DNA of 64,000 bases from UBA1765 sp045615885 (GCA_045615885.1 JAZLFR010000010.1:37824-101823), one strand, 5' to 3'; shown: positions 47,862 to 57,208, counted from the stretch's first letter. Program-made: numbers and translations. The notes: generated by a model not told the origin, from the sequence alone.

Positions 47862-49951
47862 TGTTTGATCGTATGTTTGGTGCAATTATCCTTTGTGTAA
47901 TGAGTGTTTTTGCAAGCATTGTCTATGCAGATAACACAAAGATTGAACGTTACGTTTTTGCAATCAGTGCAAATAATGGCGGCTCTGCCCGCCCCATGCT
48001 TCGTTACGCCGAAAGTGATGCAAAATCTTTTGTAAATGTGATGCACGAAATGGGTGGGGTTCCAAAATCAAACCAGTTCTTTGTTCGTGAACCTTCTGTA
48101 AGTGAAATTAAAAAACAGCTTTCTGTTCTTGATGGTGTGCTGAAAAAGAACAAGGGCCAAAATGCGCGCCAGGAAGTTCTTGTGTATTACAGCGGCCATG
48201 CCGATGAAAAGGGAATTCACCTTGGCAATGAAAATTTTGCCTGGTCCGAACTTCGAGCAAATATTGACAACTTGAACGCCGATGTAAAAATCGCTGTGAT
48301 TGACGCTTGCGGCTCCGGAGCCATTACCAGGAGCAAGGGCGGTGTTGCCGTGCCTGCATTTATGGTAGATGCAAGCAGCGATATGAAAGGTTACGCTTTT
48401 ATAACAAGCAGTACGCAAGATGAATCTAGCCAGGAAAGCGATCAACTTAAGGGAAGCTTCTTTACGCATTCCCTTGTGAGCGGCCTTCGTGGTGCTGGCG
48501 ATTTGAGCGGCGACGGCAAGGTGACACTTTCTGAAAGTTACCAGTTTGCGTTTAATGAAACTCTGCAAAAGACTCAAAACACAATGGGTGGTGCGCAGCA
48601 CCCGAGTCGTGATATGAGCCTTGCCGGTACTGGAGACATTGTGATGACAGATTTGCGCAGCACAAGTGCCGGGGTCGCTTTTGAAAAGAGCCTGGAAGGT
48701 CGTCTGTTTATTCGCGATGAGCGCGGAGAACTTGTTGCTGAACTTTACAAAAAATCTGACCGTGAAATGGAACTTGGGCTCCCTGCAGGTAAGTACAATA
48801 TTCAATTAGAAAAGCCTGCAATGCAGTTTGTAGCGGATGTGACTATTGCAAACGGAAAGCGTGAAACTGTTTCTGAAGCAAGTTTTAAGCAAATGGAAAG
48901 AGTCGCGACAGTGAGCCGTGGCGAAATTGGCGGCAATGGTGAAAACGAGAGAATCGATTCCCTGGATCGCAATGGAAGGTTTAGGACGACTTTTAATCTT
49001 GCTGATATTTCTCATGAACCTCGAAAAGGATTGATGCTAGGATTTTTCTTGACAAAGTCCAACGATATCATGCTCGGCTCGCAGGTTAGTATTATCGGGA
49101 ATGTCGCGCATGAAGAAATGCATGGCTTGCAGGTGTCTCCGATTTTTAACATTGCAAAATCAAATTACGAAGGCTTGCAGCTTTCCAGTACCTTTAACTT
49201 TGCGCATGAATTGGAAGGCGTTCAGGTTGGGTCTGTGAACATTGTAAGGAATGCAAGTAGGAACGCTGTACAGGTCGGTGCCGTTAATGTTGCTGGCTAT
49301 ACTCCTGTTCAGGTTGGTGCAATTAATATTACAAAGACCGCTGGTGTGCAGGTTTCGGCCATTAACATTGCAGCTCGTGCCAATGGCCGTCAATGGGGTA
49401 TTATCAATATTGTGGGCCATGCTGAAAAAACTCCAATTGGCTTGTTGAACTTTGTAGGCAATGGTGTTTGGAGTATTACGGGTTCTGTAAATGAAATGGC
49501 TGCCCCTGCAATGTCTGTACACTTCGGCACTGCATACTTGTTTACTGCCATTGAAACAAGCCGTGAACTTGAAAAAGGCTTTAAGCACTTTGAAGATGTT
49601 TATGAAAATGGTTTTGGCTTGGGTACTCAATTTGGTAAGTATGGAACCCATTTGGAACTTGAATATATGCTCCTTTCGGCAAGTGACGAATATCGCGGAG
49701 ACTATGGTTACGATGACGACAAGGATTACAAGGCGAACATCCATCACCGTTTACGCCTTGGCGCCACTGCTCAGCTTATAAAGGGCGTGGGCATTTCTGT
49801 TGGCGGTACCTTGAACATGGCTACAGAAGGATTTGCTGATCGGATAATGCTTGCTCCAAAGGGCGAATGGCACTTTAACAAGGTCGTTTGCGATCATGAA
49901 GCAAGATTCTGGCCAGGATTCTATGCGGGCTTGACTTTGGGTAGGTTCTAA
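47861..49951 (+). CDS. Caspase-like (C14) protease with surface repeats and C-terminal barrel
   Basis: 696 residues. Signal peptide (ending VYA, about residue 23), caspase-type domain about 28-240 with the catalytic pair His113 in VYYSGHAD and Cys150 in AVIDACGSGAI, a beta domain (about 265-330), about eight 19- to 22-residue repeats over 403-536 of the type G-V-Q-V-G-x-x-N-I (VQVGAVNVAGYTPVQVGAIN), and a C-terminal part with alternating residues typical of an outer-membrane beta-barrel. It would place a cysteine protease in the periplasm or at the surface. Last of three genes joined by 1-bp overlaps. Confidence 0.85.
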   Translation: MFDRMFGAIILCVMSVFASIVYADNTKIERYVFAISANNGGSARPMLRYAESDAKSFVNVMHEMGGVPKSNQFFVREPSVSEIKKQLSVLDGVLKKNKGQNARQEVLVYYSGHADEKGIHLGNENFAWSELRANIDNLNADVKIAVIDACGSGAITRSKGGVAVPAFMVDASSDMKGYAFITSSTQDESSQESDQLKGSFFTHSLVSGLRGAGDLSGDGKVTLSESYQFAFNETLQKTQNTMGGAQHPSRDMSLAGTGDIVMTDLRSTSAGVAFEKSLEGRLFIRDERGELVAELYKKSDREMELGLPAGKYNIQLEKPAMQFVADVTIANGKRETVSEASFKQMERVATVSRGEIGGNGENERIDSLDRNGRFRTTFNLADISHEPRKGLMLGFFLTKSNDIMLGSQVSIIGNVAHEEMHGLQVSPIFNIAKSNYEGLQLSSTFNFAHELEGVQVGSVNIVRNASRNAVQVGAVNVAGYTPVQVGAINITKTAGVQVSAINIAARANGRQWGIINIVGHAEKTPIGLLNFVGNGVWSITGSVNEMAAPAMSVHFGTAYLFTAIETSRELEKGFKHFEDVYENGFGLGTQFGKYGTHLELEYMLLSASDEYRGDYGYDDDKDYKANIHHRLRLGATAQLIKGVGISVGGTLNMATEGFADRIMLAPKGEWHFNKVVCDHEARFWPGFYAGLTLGRF

Positions 49952-49988
49952 AGCTTTAAAGCCTATATTTTTCTAATTTTACAGCGCT

Positions 49989-52439
49989 TTGAAAAACTTA
50001 TCGAAAATTCTTTTCGGACTTGTTTTAATGGCCGTTGGTTTTGCTTCGGCCAGTGAAATCGTGTTCTATGGAGTTGTTCAAGATACGAGTTTTGCCCCTG
50101 GCGAAAAGCTGAATGTTGAAATTCTGGAAACAGGGGAAGCGATACAGACTGTTGTTGGCGAAAACTTTAAAGCTGTTTTGCCGGCAGATACCCTTTGGAA
50201 TGTCTGTGTTACAAACTCCGATACCAGTGGCGCCGCAAAGGAAAAGTGCTATGAGGTTGTCTATCATGGGCAGGATAGCGTCTTTAGCATGCCCCTTGGT
50301 GGCGAAGCTGATGTGGTCACGAAGTTTGACGATGGCTCTGTGGAATTAGATGAAGGACGGAAGACGGAAGACGAAAGAAATGTTGCTGTCGCAGACTCTG
50401 CTGCAAGACAACCCGAAAAAGATGTTGATGTAGATTCCCTCCTTGCCGCCGGAGACAACGGCAAGGTCACAGAAATGAAAAAAGTTGTGGTGCAGCTTCG
50501 CCGTCGCCCAAAACGAAAAGCAGGTGAATCCGTTGTTACGGCAAAATCTATTAAGCGCATGCCTGGCCTTGGCGAGGCTGATGTTATTCGCAGCATTCAG
50601 CAGTTGCCGGGCGTTGTGGCAAGTTCCGATTTTAGTACCAAAATCTATGTGCGCGGAGGCGCTGCCGACCAGAACTTGTTCCTGTATGATAATGCGGTCG
50701 TCTATTCGCCGACGCATTTCTTTGGGCTTTTCAGTACCTTCCTTGTAGAAACGATTGACGATGTGCAATTTTACAAGAGTGGGTTCCCTGCGCAATATGG
50801 AAACCGTTTGAGTTCTGTTTTAAAGATGGACGGTCGCGCCGGCGGCCAAGATACCGTTGAAGAATGGTTCTCCAAGTCAAGCATAAAAATCAGTACCTTT
50901 GCTGCACAGCTGCATACAGAGGGGCATGTTGGCGATGCACGCTGGGTTGTTGCCGGGCGTACGACCTACATTGGCTACATCCTTGACCTGTGCAATTTCC
51001 TTGGCATTTTGGACCTTGATATAGATTATGAATTTACCGATTTACAAGGTACGTTCATGTATAATTTTGACCCTGATACTCGCATGAAGTTCAGTTTTTA
51101 TGTGGGCAAGGATGTTTTAGCTTTTGACCCACTTTATGTAGACTGGGGTAACATTGCCGTTCCAATAAATTTCTATCACAGATTTGGCGATTGGGACTAT
51201 AACTTGACTCTTGCATATTCAAGGTTTTTCCAGAATATGAAACTTTCTGATTTGATTCAGATCGGTCAGGATTTGTATACGTTTGCAGGTAAACAGTGGC
51301 TGAATTATCGCGGTGTAAATGACCATGTATTTACATTTGGCTACGAGCTTGAATTTGATGATGATGAGTTCTGGGAATATGTTTCTACGACAAAGCTTGT
51401 TGACCATCAAAGGCCTTTGCACCATGTTGGCTATGCGCAGGATGCGTGGAGGCTTTCTGACGAGTTCCTTTTCACGTATGGCATTCGATTGAATTACCAG
51501 GACCTTGCAGAACATTTTGGCGTGGAGCCCCGCGCTTCGCTCGTGTGGACTTTGGACCCTACAAAGACCATGGAACTTTATGGCGGTCATTACTTGCAGT
51601 ACATGAATTCCGTGATGTTTAGCGATGGAGAATCGTTGAATGAATTTTATTACCCGGCAGTTACCACTAGCAAGGGTAACCACATTAAGCCGGCATCTTC
51701 GGACTTGATTGCCGTGGAATATAAGCAACGCGAAATCTTGGACGATTATGACTTGACAGTTGGAGCCTATTATAAGACACAGAACAACTTGAATACTTTT
51801 GTGATGCAGCAGGATTCATCGGACGAACAAAAAAGCGATGACTTTTTGATGGCCGATTATTTTGGTACTGCAGAAGGCTATTCTTTTGGTTATGAACTTA
51901 GCCTTAGAAAGGATAAGGGTGCGTGGTTTGGAGGAGTGAACTGGAGCCAGAGTATTAGCGTTGCAAGGAGCAATGACGGTACCAAGGCGTATTTCCCGAG
52001 TTGGCATCAGCCGTATGCCTTGAAGCTTGACGCCGGCATTAACTGGAAAGGCGATGACGGCATTTGGCCACATAAGATTCCGGGTAGATTTTTTAGGTCT
52101 TCCGTTGTGCTGAAATATTCCGCTGGCATGCCTATTACGGAATATGCCGGTTATTTTTACGAAGATAGAATGGAAGCTCACAGGTTTGAGGACCGCATAA
52201 ATGTGGTTTCTGGTAGCCGCAATGCTGGCCGTCAAAGCAACTATTTTAGAATTGATGTGAAGGCAATTGATATTGGCCGCGAAAACAAGTGGAACTTTAG
52301 CTGGACGATTATCAACTTGACTAATCACGATAATATGTTCTATGGTTACTACGATACCGACAAGAACCCTCCGCAATACGAAACTATTTCTCAGTTCCCT
52401 TTTTTGCCGATCATGCTGAATTATGAGTATTATTTCTAG
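49989..52439 (+). CDS. TonB-dependent outer-membrane receptor
   Basis: 816 residues. TTG start: the frame begins KNLSKILFGLVLMAVGFASA, a signal peptide, and no ATG precedes it. N-terminal beta-sandwich (about 25-100), a charged linker containing a heptamer tract (DEGRKTEDERN), plug domain (about 165-290; SIQQLPGVVASSDFSTKIYV, RGGAADQNLFLYDN, PAQYGNRLSSVLKMDGRAGG) and a large 22-strand-type barrel ending in an aromatic, YEYYF. Substrate unknown. 37 bp after the caspase gene and followed by its lipoprotein partner and a Ton motor, so transport or signalling from this receptor may connect to the ECF factor. Confidence 0.88.
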   Translation: MKNLSKILFGLVLMAVGFASASEIVFYGVVQDTSFAPGEKLNVEILETGEAIQTVVGENFKAVLPADTLWNVCVTNSDTSGAAKEKCYEVVYHGQDSVFSMPLGGEADVVTKFDDGSVELDEGRKTEDERNVAVADSAARQPEKDVDVDSLLAAGDNGKVTEMKKVVVQLRRRPKRKAGESVVTAKSIKRMPGLGEADVIRSIQQLPGVVASSDFSTKIYVRGGAADQNLFLYDNAVVYSPTHFFGLFSTFLVETIDDVQFYKSGFPAQYGNRLSSVLKMDGRAGGQDTVEEWFSKSSIKISTFAAQLHTEGHVGDARWVVAGRTTYIGYILDLCNFLGILDLDIDYEFTDLQGTFMYNFDPDTRMKFSFYVGKDVLAFDPLYVDWGNIAVPINFYHRFGDWDYNLTLAYSRFFQNMKLSDLIQIGQDLYTFAGKQWLNYRGVNDHVFTFGYELEFDDDEFWEYVSTTKLVDHQRPLHHVGYAQDAWRLSDEFLFTYGIRLNYQDLAEHFGVEPRASLVWTLDPTKTMELYGGHYLQYMNSVMFSDGESLNEFYYPAVTTSKGNHIKPASSDLIAVEYKQREILDDYDLTVGAYYKTQNNLNTFVMQQDSSDEQKSDDFLMADYFGTAEGYSFGYELSLRKDKGAWFGGVNWSQSISVARSNDGTKAYFPSWHQPYALKLDAGINWKGDDGIWPHKIPGRFFRSSVVLKYSAGMPITEYAGYFYEDRMEAHRFEDRINVVSGSRNAGRQSNYFRIDVKAIDIGRENKWNFSWTIINLTNHDNMFYGYYDTDKNPPQYETISQFPFLPIMLNYEYYF
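50356..50376. repeat. Heptanucleotide repeat (GACGGAA x2, GACGAAA), coding
   Basis: Three 7-mer units encode part of the linker between the N-terminal domain and plug of the receptor. A one-unit change would shift the frame. Confidence 0.8.
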
Positions 52440-52442
52440 AGA

Positions 52443-52470
52443 ACAGAGTACAGAGAACAGAGTACAGGCA
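52443..52470. repeat. Heptanucleotide repeat (ACAGAGT / ACAGAGA)
   Basis: acagagt, acagaga, acagagt, acaggca, starting 3 bp after the receptor stop codon. Confidence 0.85.
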
Positions 52471-52563
52471 AAAGGCAGGAACAGTCTGCTTTGGGGATCT
52501 AATTTCCTGAAAAGCTTGATTTTCTTTATGAAGCAAAAAAAGGTTTGTGCTTCTTTGAAAAAC

Positions 52564-54159
52564 ATGTTGAATTTTCAATCTAAGAGTTTTGCAAAACTTT
52601 ATTTCTGTTTTCTGTCATCTGTTTTCTGTTTTCTGCTAGCAGCTTGCGACTGGCACGGCCCTTGGGAATACTACCCTGAAGAAACAAAAGTTTATCAGGG
52701 CGTTTACACGCACGGCTATATTATTGCTGGTCGTTCTGCACATGTATGCTTTTCGAAAGTCTATGAACTTGACGAGGCCTCGGCAGAAAATTTTGCATTC
52801 TACGACAGTGCTAGTGTTACAGTGTCTGGCAAGTTCGCCGATATCGGTGAAGCTGAATGGAGCTTGTTTCCTGTTGCTGGCAAGCCAAATTGTTTTGGTG
52901 AATCTAGCGATGAACTTGCGTTTGGTCTTGGCATTGCCGGGGAATCCTACACGATGAATGCAACATTCAAGTGGGATAGCTGCGGCCACAAGATAACAAG
53001 TACATACAAGGCTGTTGCAAAAATACCAACAAAGATTTCTGCAAATTCTGTGCAGGGGCCTTCTACAAAGTTGAAAAATGACAATCCGCATGTAAAGAAC
53101 AATCACGAATACATTGACTTTGGCTTTGTTGAATACCCAAATGACATGTACACATACAACATCGGCATGGATTACGATGAAAGTGTTCATGGAATATTGA
53201 TGACGCTTCGCTATGATAACATTAACGATGGGGAATCACAAAAGACGACAATCGTCAATATGCTTTCTGCCTTTATTGATAGCGGTGATTCTATGGGTTA
53301 CTCTGGCGTTTCTATGAAACGCCCGGATGAAACTACCGCGTCTATGGGTTTTACTGCCCGCATGAAAATCGGTGGCTACAATTCCCTAGATACCATGGCG
53401 TTCCCAGGCTTTACGCTGCCAATTGGCAAATCTGTAGTCTATTTCTACGCAACTGACCAGGCCTATGCCGATTACAAGGAAAAAGTTCTGGAAGCTCTTG
53501 AGGATCCGCGTATCGTACCTGTAAGCAATGTGGAAAACGGCATGGGAGTGTTCTCGGGAATGCTCATGGATTCGTTATTGTTTGATATCCATACGGATGA
53601 ATATGTCAAGTATGATTATATGTTCGAGTATCAGTGCTTTAATGAAGATGATATAATGGAACTGGAACCTTTTGATACAAAGTCTTGCCGCCTCGTTCGT
53701 GATTCCATTTGCCTTGACCGCGCAACGGGAGGAGTACCTCTTTACAATTATTATGGTACATATAGCTACAGCGACGGCTGTGCCTCTACAATTTTAAAGA
53801 TGTTTCTTGATGAATATGATTATCTTAATAATAACTGGATGCCTGATTATAGCGAAAAGAAATTCCAGAAATATGCAGATGAAGCCTGGAACATGTATTG
53901 CATTGAGCATAATTTTTACGACAAGTCTGCTTGTGCTTCAATTAAGGAAATGTGCCTTGAAAGCGATGAAAAGAATGACTGCAATAAGTTGCTGTGGGAA
54001 TGGTGCAGTGACCGCGATTGGGATATTGAAACTTATGAACAGTGTGGCCCAGCGCTTATTTCGAGAATAAAGATTGAAAAACTGAAATCCCCGATTTTAG
54101 ATCGCGTTGTTAGCGCATGGTGCAAGGAGCATCCTGAAAACAGTTCTTGTAAAAAGTAA
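52564..54159 (+). CDS. Lipoprotein, DUF4249-like receptor partner
   Basis: 531 residues from ATG 52564, giving signal peptide and lipobox FLLAAC with Cys28; other in-frame starts (52528, 52423) are possible. The N-terminal half (YYPEETKVYQGVYTHGYIIA, CFSKVYELDE) resembles DUF4249 proteins, beta-rich lipoproteins encoded beside TonB-dependent receptors. The C-terminal half is Cys-rich and acidic (SCRLVRDSICLDRATGG, CSDRDWDIETYEQCGP) and unrecognised. Probably an outer-membrane accessory subunit of the 49989 receptor. Signal-peptide codons are made of heptamer repeats (52604-52638). Confidence 0.68.
   Translation: MLNFQSKSFAKLYFCFLSSVFCFLLAACDWHGPWEYYPEETKVYQGVYTHGYIIAGRSAHVCFSKVYELDEASAENFAFYDSASVTVSGKFADIGEAEWSLFPVAGKPNCFGESSDELAFGLGIAGESYTMNATFKWDSCGHKITSTYKAVAKIPTKISANSVQGPSTKLKNDNPHVKNNHEYIDFGFVEYPNDMYTYNIGMDYDESVHGILMTLRYDNINDGESQKTTIVNMLSAFIDSGDSMGYSGVSMKRPDETTASMGFTARMKIGGYNSLDTMAFPGFTLPIGKSVVYFYATDQAYADYKEKVLEALEDPRIVPVSNVENGMGVFSGMLMDSLLFDIHTDEYVKYDYMFEYQCFNEDDIMELEPFDTKSCRLVRDSICLDRATGGVPLYNYYGTYSYSDGCASTILKMFLDEYDYLNNNWMPDYSEKKFQKYADEAWNMYCIEHNFYDKSACASIKEMCLESDEKNDCNKLLWEWCSDRDWDIETYEQCGPALISRIKIEKLKSPILDRVVSAWCKEHPENSSCKK
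52604..52638. repeat. Heptanucleotide repeat (TCTGTTT type), coding for a lipoprotein signal peptide
   Basis: tctgttt, tctgtca, tctgttt, tctgttt, tctgcta encode the hydrophobic segment just before the lipobox. Inverted in type relative to 52443-52470, about 135 bp upstream, so the mRNA could fold between them. Confidence 0.85.
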
Positions 54160-54174
54160 ATTTGAGTTATAAAT

Positions 54175-55008
54175 ATGAAGAGTAGAATATCGTTAAAAGT
54201 CGTTATGGCATGCCTCGCCCTTGTGGGCCTTGCCTTTGCAGATGTCGATTCTGACATTCGCGATTTGGAATTGCAAAAAGAAAAGCTGAATTCCGAAATC
54301 AATAAATTGAGTTCGCAAATCAAGGAAACCGATTCCCTGTTGCGGGCTGATGAATCTCGTTACAAAACTCTTGAAGAACGCTACAAGAATGACAAGCTCC
54401 GCCGCATTTCTGAAATTGATTCTTTGAATGCAAAGATCAAGAAAATTGCAGGGGAATTGCAACAGGAACGCAATGAGGAAGCCAAGGCTAAGACTCGCAT
54501 AGACAATGTGAAAGCTAAGCGCAAGGCGTTGCGCGAAGCCATGGCAAAGGCTTCTACGGAACTTGAAAAACAGATTGAAAGCACGCTCCCGTGGGAACGA
54601 GAAACTCGCCTGGAACGCGCAAAGTCCCTTTCCCGTGATATCCAGAGCGGCAACGCCAGTGAAGAAGAAGCTTTTTCACGCTTGAAGTCCCTGATTTCAG
54701 AAGAAATAAAATTTGGCGATGAAGTCGCTTTGATAAATGCTCCGCTCACACGTCGCGACGGTGCTTTGATTAACGCCCATATTCTTCGCATTGGCAACCA
54801 GTGGATGGTTTATGCCGATGAAAATGGAACGATGTTCGGTTCCATGGTACGCGTAGAAAAAGAAGGCAAGCTTGCCTACGAATGGAATGAAGATTTGAAT
54901 TTGGCCGAGCGTGCTGCAGTGATGTTTGCGCTTGATGTAAAGCAGGCAAGAAAGCCGCCCCAGATAGTGAAACTTCCTGTAAGCATTTCTGTTGTGAGGG
55001 AAAAATGA
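54175..55008 (+). CDS. DUF3450 (TonB-system-associated) periplasmic coiled-coil protein
   Basis: 277 residues. Signal peptide ending LAFA (about residue 22), long coiled coil (about 25-140; LELQKEKLNSEINKLSSQIK), then a globular end with RDGALINAHILRIGNQWMVY. DUF3450 proteins precede ExbB-type genes in energised outer-membrane transport systems of marine and other Gram-negative bacteria. The stop overlaps the next start (ATGA). It may connect the periplasmic part of the first ExbB to the receptor. Confidence 0.78.
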   Translation: MKSRISLKVVMACLALVGLAFADVDSDIRDLELQKEKLNSEINKLSSQIKETDSLLRADESRYKTLEERYKNDKLRRISEIDSLNAKIKKIAGELQQERNEEAKAKTRIDNVKAKRKALREAMAKASTELEKQIESTLPWERETRLERAKSLSRDIQSGNASEEEAFSRLKSLISEEIKFGDEVALINAPLTRRDGALINAHILRIGNQWMVYADENGTMFGSMVRVEKEGKLAYEWNEDLNLAERAAVMFALDVKQARKPPQIVKLPVSISVVREK

Positions 55009-56549
55009 TGGTAGAGTATAGAATACAGAGTGCAATGCGCAGGATTGTCGCTTTGCTTGCAGTCCTTTTTCTTGCAACATCTGCTTTTGCGTGGCCTTTT
55101 GGCTCCGACGAAAAAAAGGAAAACGTGGTTTCTGAAGATTCCCTGAAGCGTGTGCAATTGAAAAAATTGCAGCGTGAAGTAGATGCTCTTGAACATATCC
55201 GTTTGCAGAGAGCGGACTCCCTAGAAAAGAAGGAAGCTGCCCATTGGCGCCATCGCTATGCAGAATCCAAACTTACCGAGGACCATCAGAATGAAATTCG
55301 TGAGCTGGATTCCCGCTATTCCAAACTTTCTACGGATTTGGGCCGAGTCAACGAAGAACTGACGGCCTCTAAAGATGTTCGTAGCGATAGTGAAGAAAAG
55401 GCTAAGTCCGAAGAAAACAGCCTTGCTGCATTTAACACACAGGTAAAGCTTTCTCTTGAAAAAATTCTTGGCGAAGCTCCAGGTGATTACCCTGTAAAGT
55501 TGAATGACCGACTGCTCATGTTGAACAAGGCCCTTGGAGAAGCGAACAAGAAGGAACCCGCAACGCTTCCTGCCTTGCGCGGATTTTTTGACGATGCGCT
55601 CACAAGGCACAAGTTCACATATACGCAGAGCTTTACAGAACAAAAATCGCAGGTAGGTTCCCGTGCCGAAGTTAATGTCAGCCGTTTGCGCCTGGGAACT
55701 GTGTTCCTTGGCGAAGTTGCTAAGGACAATGGCGATGTGCAGGCATTGCTCCGTACTGGCGCTTTGCAGGGCAAGGTTTTTGAATGGAACGCAAAGCTTC
55801 CGCAAGAAATGGCGGAGTCCATCAAGCATGCAGTAGAAAACAGTAACCAGTCAATTCTTGAAATTCCGCTGGATGTCTTGCAGAACAAGGCTGTCAAGAG
55901 TTCTATTACAGATACCAAGGAATTGACGACTGGCGAAGAATTGCAGGCGTTCTTCAAGAAGGGTGGCATCGTCATGTATCCGCTTGCTCTTGCAGCTCTC
56001 TTTGCCTTGCTTCTCTGTTTTGAACGCTTTATCGTGCTTACGCTTCGCGGCCGTTGTGGTTCCGGTTTCTTGAAAAAGATTTACAAGCTTGTCGGCGAAG
56101 AACGTTATGAAGAAGCTGCCAACTTGTGCCTCTCCTACAATTCCAGCCTTTCGATGGTTCTCTTCAGCGTGCTCAACAAGGCCAAGGAAAGTCGCGACGC
56201 TGCAGAAAAATCATTGCAGGAGGCCTTGCTTCGTGAACAGCCAAAATTGGAGCGCCGTATGGGCTTGCTTGCTGCAATCGGTTCCATTGCGCCGCTTCTT
56301 GGCCTTCTCGGTACAGTTACTGGCATCATTACCTTGTTCACCGTGATTACGGAGGTGGGAACAAATGATGCCCGCGTTCTTGCCGGCGGTATTTCTGAAG
56401 CTCTCGTCACTACGGAAACAGGCCTTGTCATTGCCATTCCTGTAATGATTTTGCACGGGTTATTGAGCGAAAAGATTGAAAAGGTTACAAGTGAAATGTT
56501 CGTGCAGAGTACAGCGCTGTTGAATAAGCTTTTCCCGAAGGACCGCTAG
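55005..56549 (+). CDS. ExbB/TolQ-family proton channel with long periplasmic N-terminal extension
   Basis: 514 residues. N-terminal signal sequence (RRIVALLAVLFLATSAFAWP), coiled-coil and beta region resembling DUF3450 (about 45-310), then a MotA/TolQ/ExbB channel domain (about 315-510) with membrane helices at YPLALAALFALLLCFERFIV, GLLAAIGSIAPLLGLLGTVT and VTTETGLVIAIPVMILHGLL. Such fusions occur in TonB systems with two ExbB proteins. ATG 55005 is used, although ATG 55035 also precedes the signal peptide. Part of the motor that powers TonB. Confidence 0.85.
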   Translation: MMVEYRIQSAMRRIVALLAVLFLATSAFAWPFGSDEKKENVVSEDSLKRVQLKKLQREVDALEHIRLQRADSLEKKEAAHWRHRYAESKLTEDHQNEIRELDSRYSKLSTDLGRVNEELTASKDVRSDSEEKAKSEENSLAAFNTQVKLSLEKILGEAPGDYPVKLNDRLLMLNKALGEANKKEPATLPALRGFFDDALTRHKFTYTQSFTEQKSQVGSRAEVNVSRLRLGTVFLGEVAKDNGDVQALLRTGALQGKVFEWNAKLPQEMAESIKHAVENSNQSILEIPLDVLQNKAVKSSITDTKELTTGEELQAFFKKGGIVMYPLALAALFALLLCFERFIVLTLRGRCGSGFLKKIYKLVGEERYEEAANLCLSYNSSLSMVLFSVLNKAKESRDAAEKSLQEALLREQPKLERRMGLLAAIGSIAPLLGLLGTVTGIITLFTVITEVGTNDARVLAGGISEALVTTETGLVIAIPVMILHGLLSEKIEKVTSEMFVQSTALLNKLFPKDR

Positions 56550-56557
56550 CAGATTTT

Positions 56558-57208
56558 ATGACAGATAATCTGTACATTTTTCTAGAGGCTTTGCGAACCA
56601 CCTATTTTGCGGGTGGCATCGTGATGCTCCCGATTTTGATTGTCGGGGCGATTGGCTTCTACTATCTGTATGCAAGCTGGATTCGCATCGGAGGCGATTC
56701 CTTTAGGAAGGGCGTTTACCATGTTGTAGATGATTTGCGAAAAAATCTGCATGGAGCTGGTGCTGAACGAGCGTTGAGGCATTTAAAGTATCAATCCGGT
56801 TTGATTGCCCGAGAAATGTATTTGGCTTTGCAAAAGGCTATGGAGGCTCCTGCCGAGTATGAAGATTACATGCAGGTGCGAATGATCAAGACTGTGCGCT
56901 ACATGGAGCAGGGAACGCTCATCATTTCAGTGATGGCCGCAACGGCTCCTCTCCTTGGTCTTCTTGGCACCGTGACCGGCATGGTTTCTACATTCAATGT
57001 CATCACGCTTTATGGCAACCAAAATCCGGTGCTTATGGCCGATGGCATTTCGGAAGCGTTGATTTCTACGCAGAGCGGCTTGCTTGTGGCGTTCCCGCTC
57101 ACGCTTTTGAAGCAGCGACTTGATGAACGCATAGAACTTTTGAAACAGCAGCTGGAACTTGGTGCGACAGTTATTGAAAACTTTTTGGCAAATGAGAAGG
57201 GCAAATGA
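56558..57208 (+). CDS. ExbB/TolQ-family proton channel, second copy
   Basis: 216 residues, canonical size. N-terminal helix (GGIVMLPILIVGAIGFYYLY), large cytoplasmic loop, then two helices IISVMAATAPLLGLLGTVTG and ISEALISTQSGLLVAFPLTL. Forms the proton channel of the Ton complex with ExbD. It starts 8 bp after the first ExbB and its stop overlaps exbD by 4 bp. Confidence 0.92.
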   Translation: MTDNLYIFLEALRTTYFAGGIVMLPILIVGAIGFYYLYASWIRIGGDSFRKGVYHVVDDLRKNLHGAGAERALRHLKYQSGLIAREMYLALQKAMEAPAEYEDYMQVRMIKTVRYMEQGTLIISVMAATAPLLGLLGTVTGMVSTFNVITLYGNQNPVLMADGISEALISTQSGLLVAFPLTLLKQRLDERIELLKQQLELGATVIENFLANEKGK

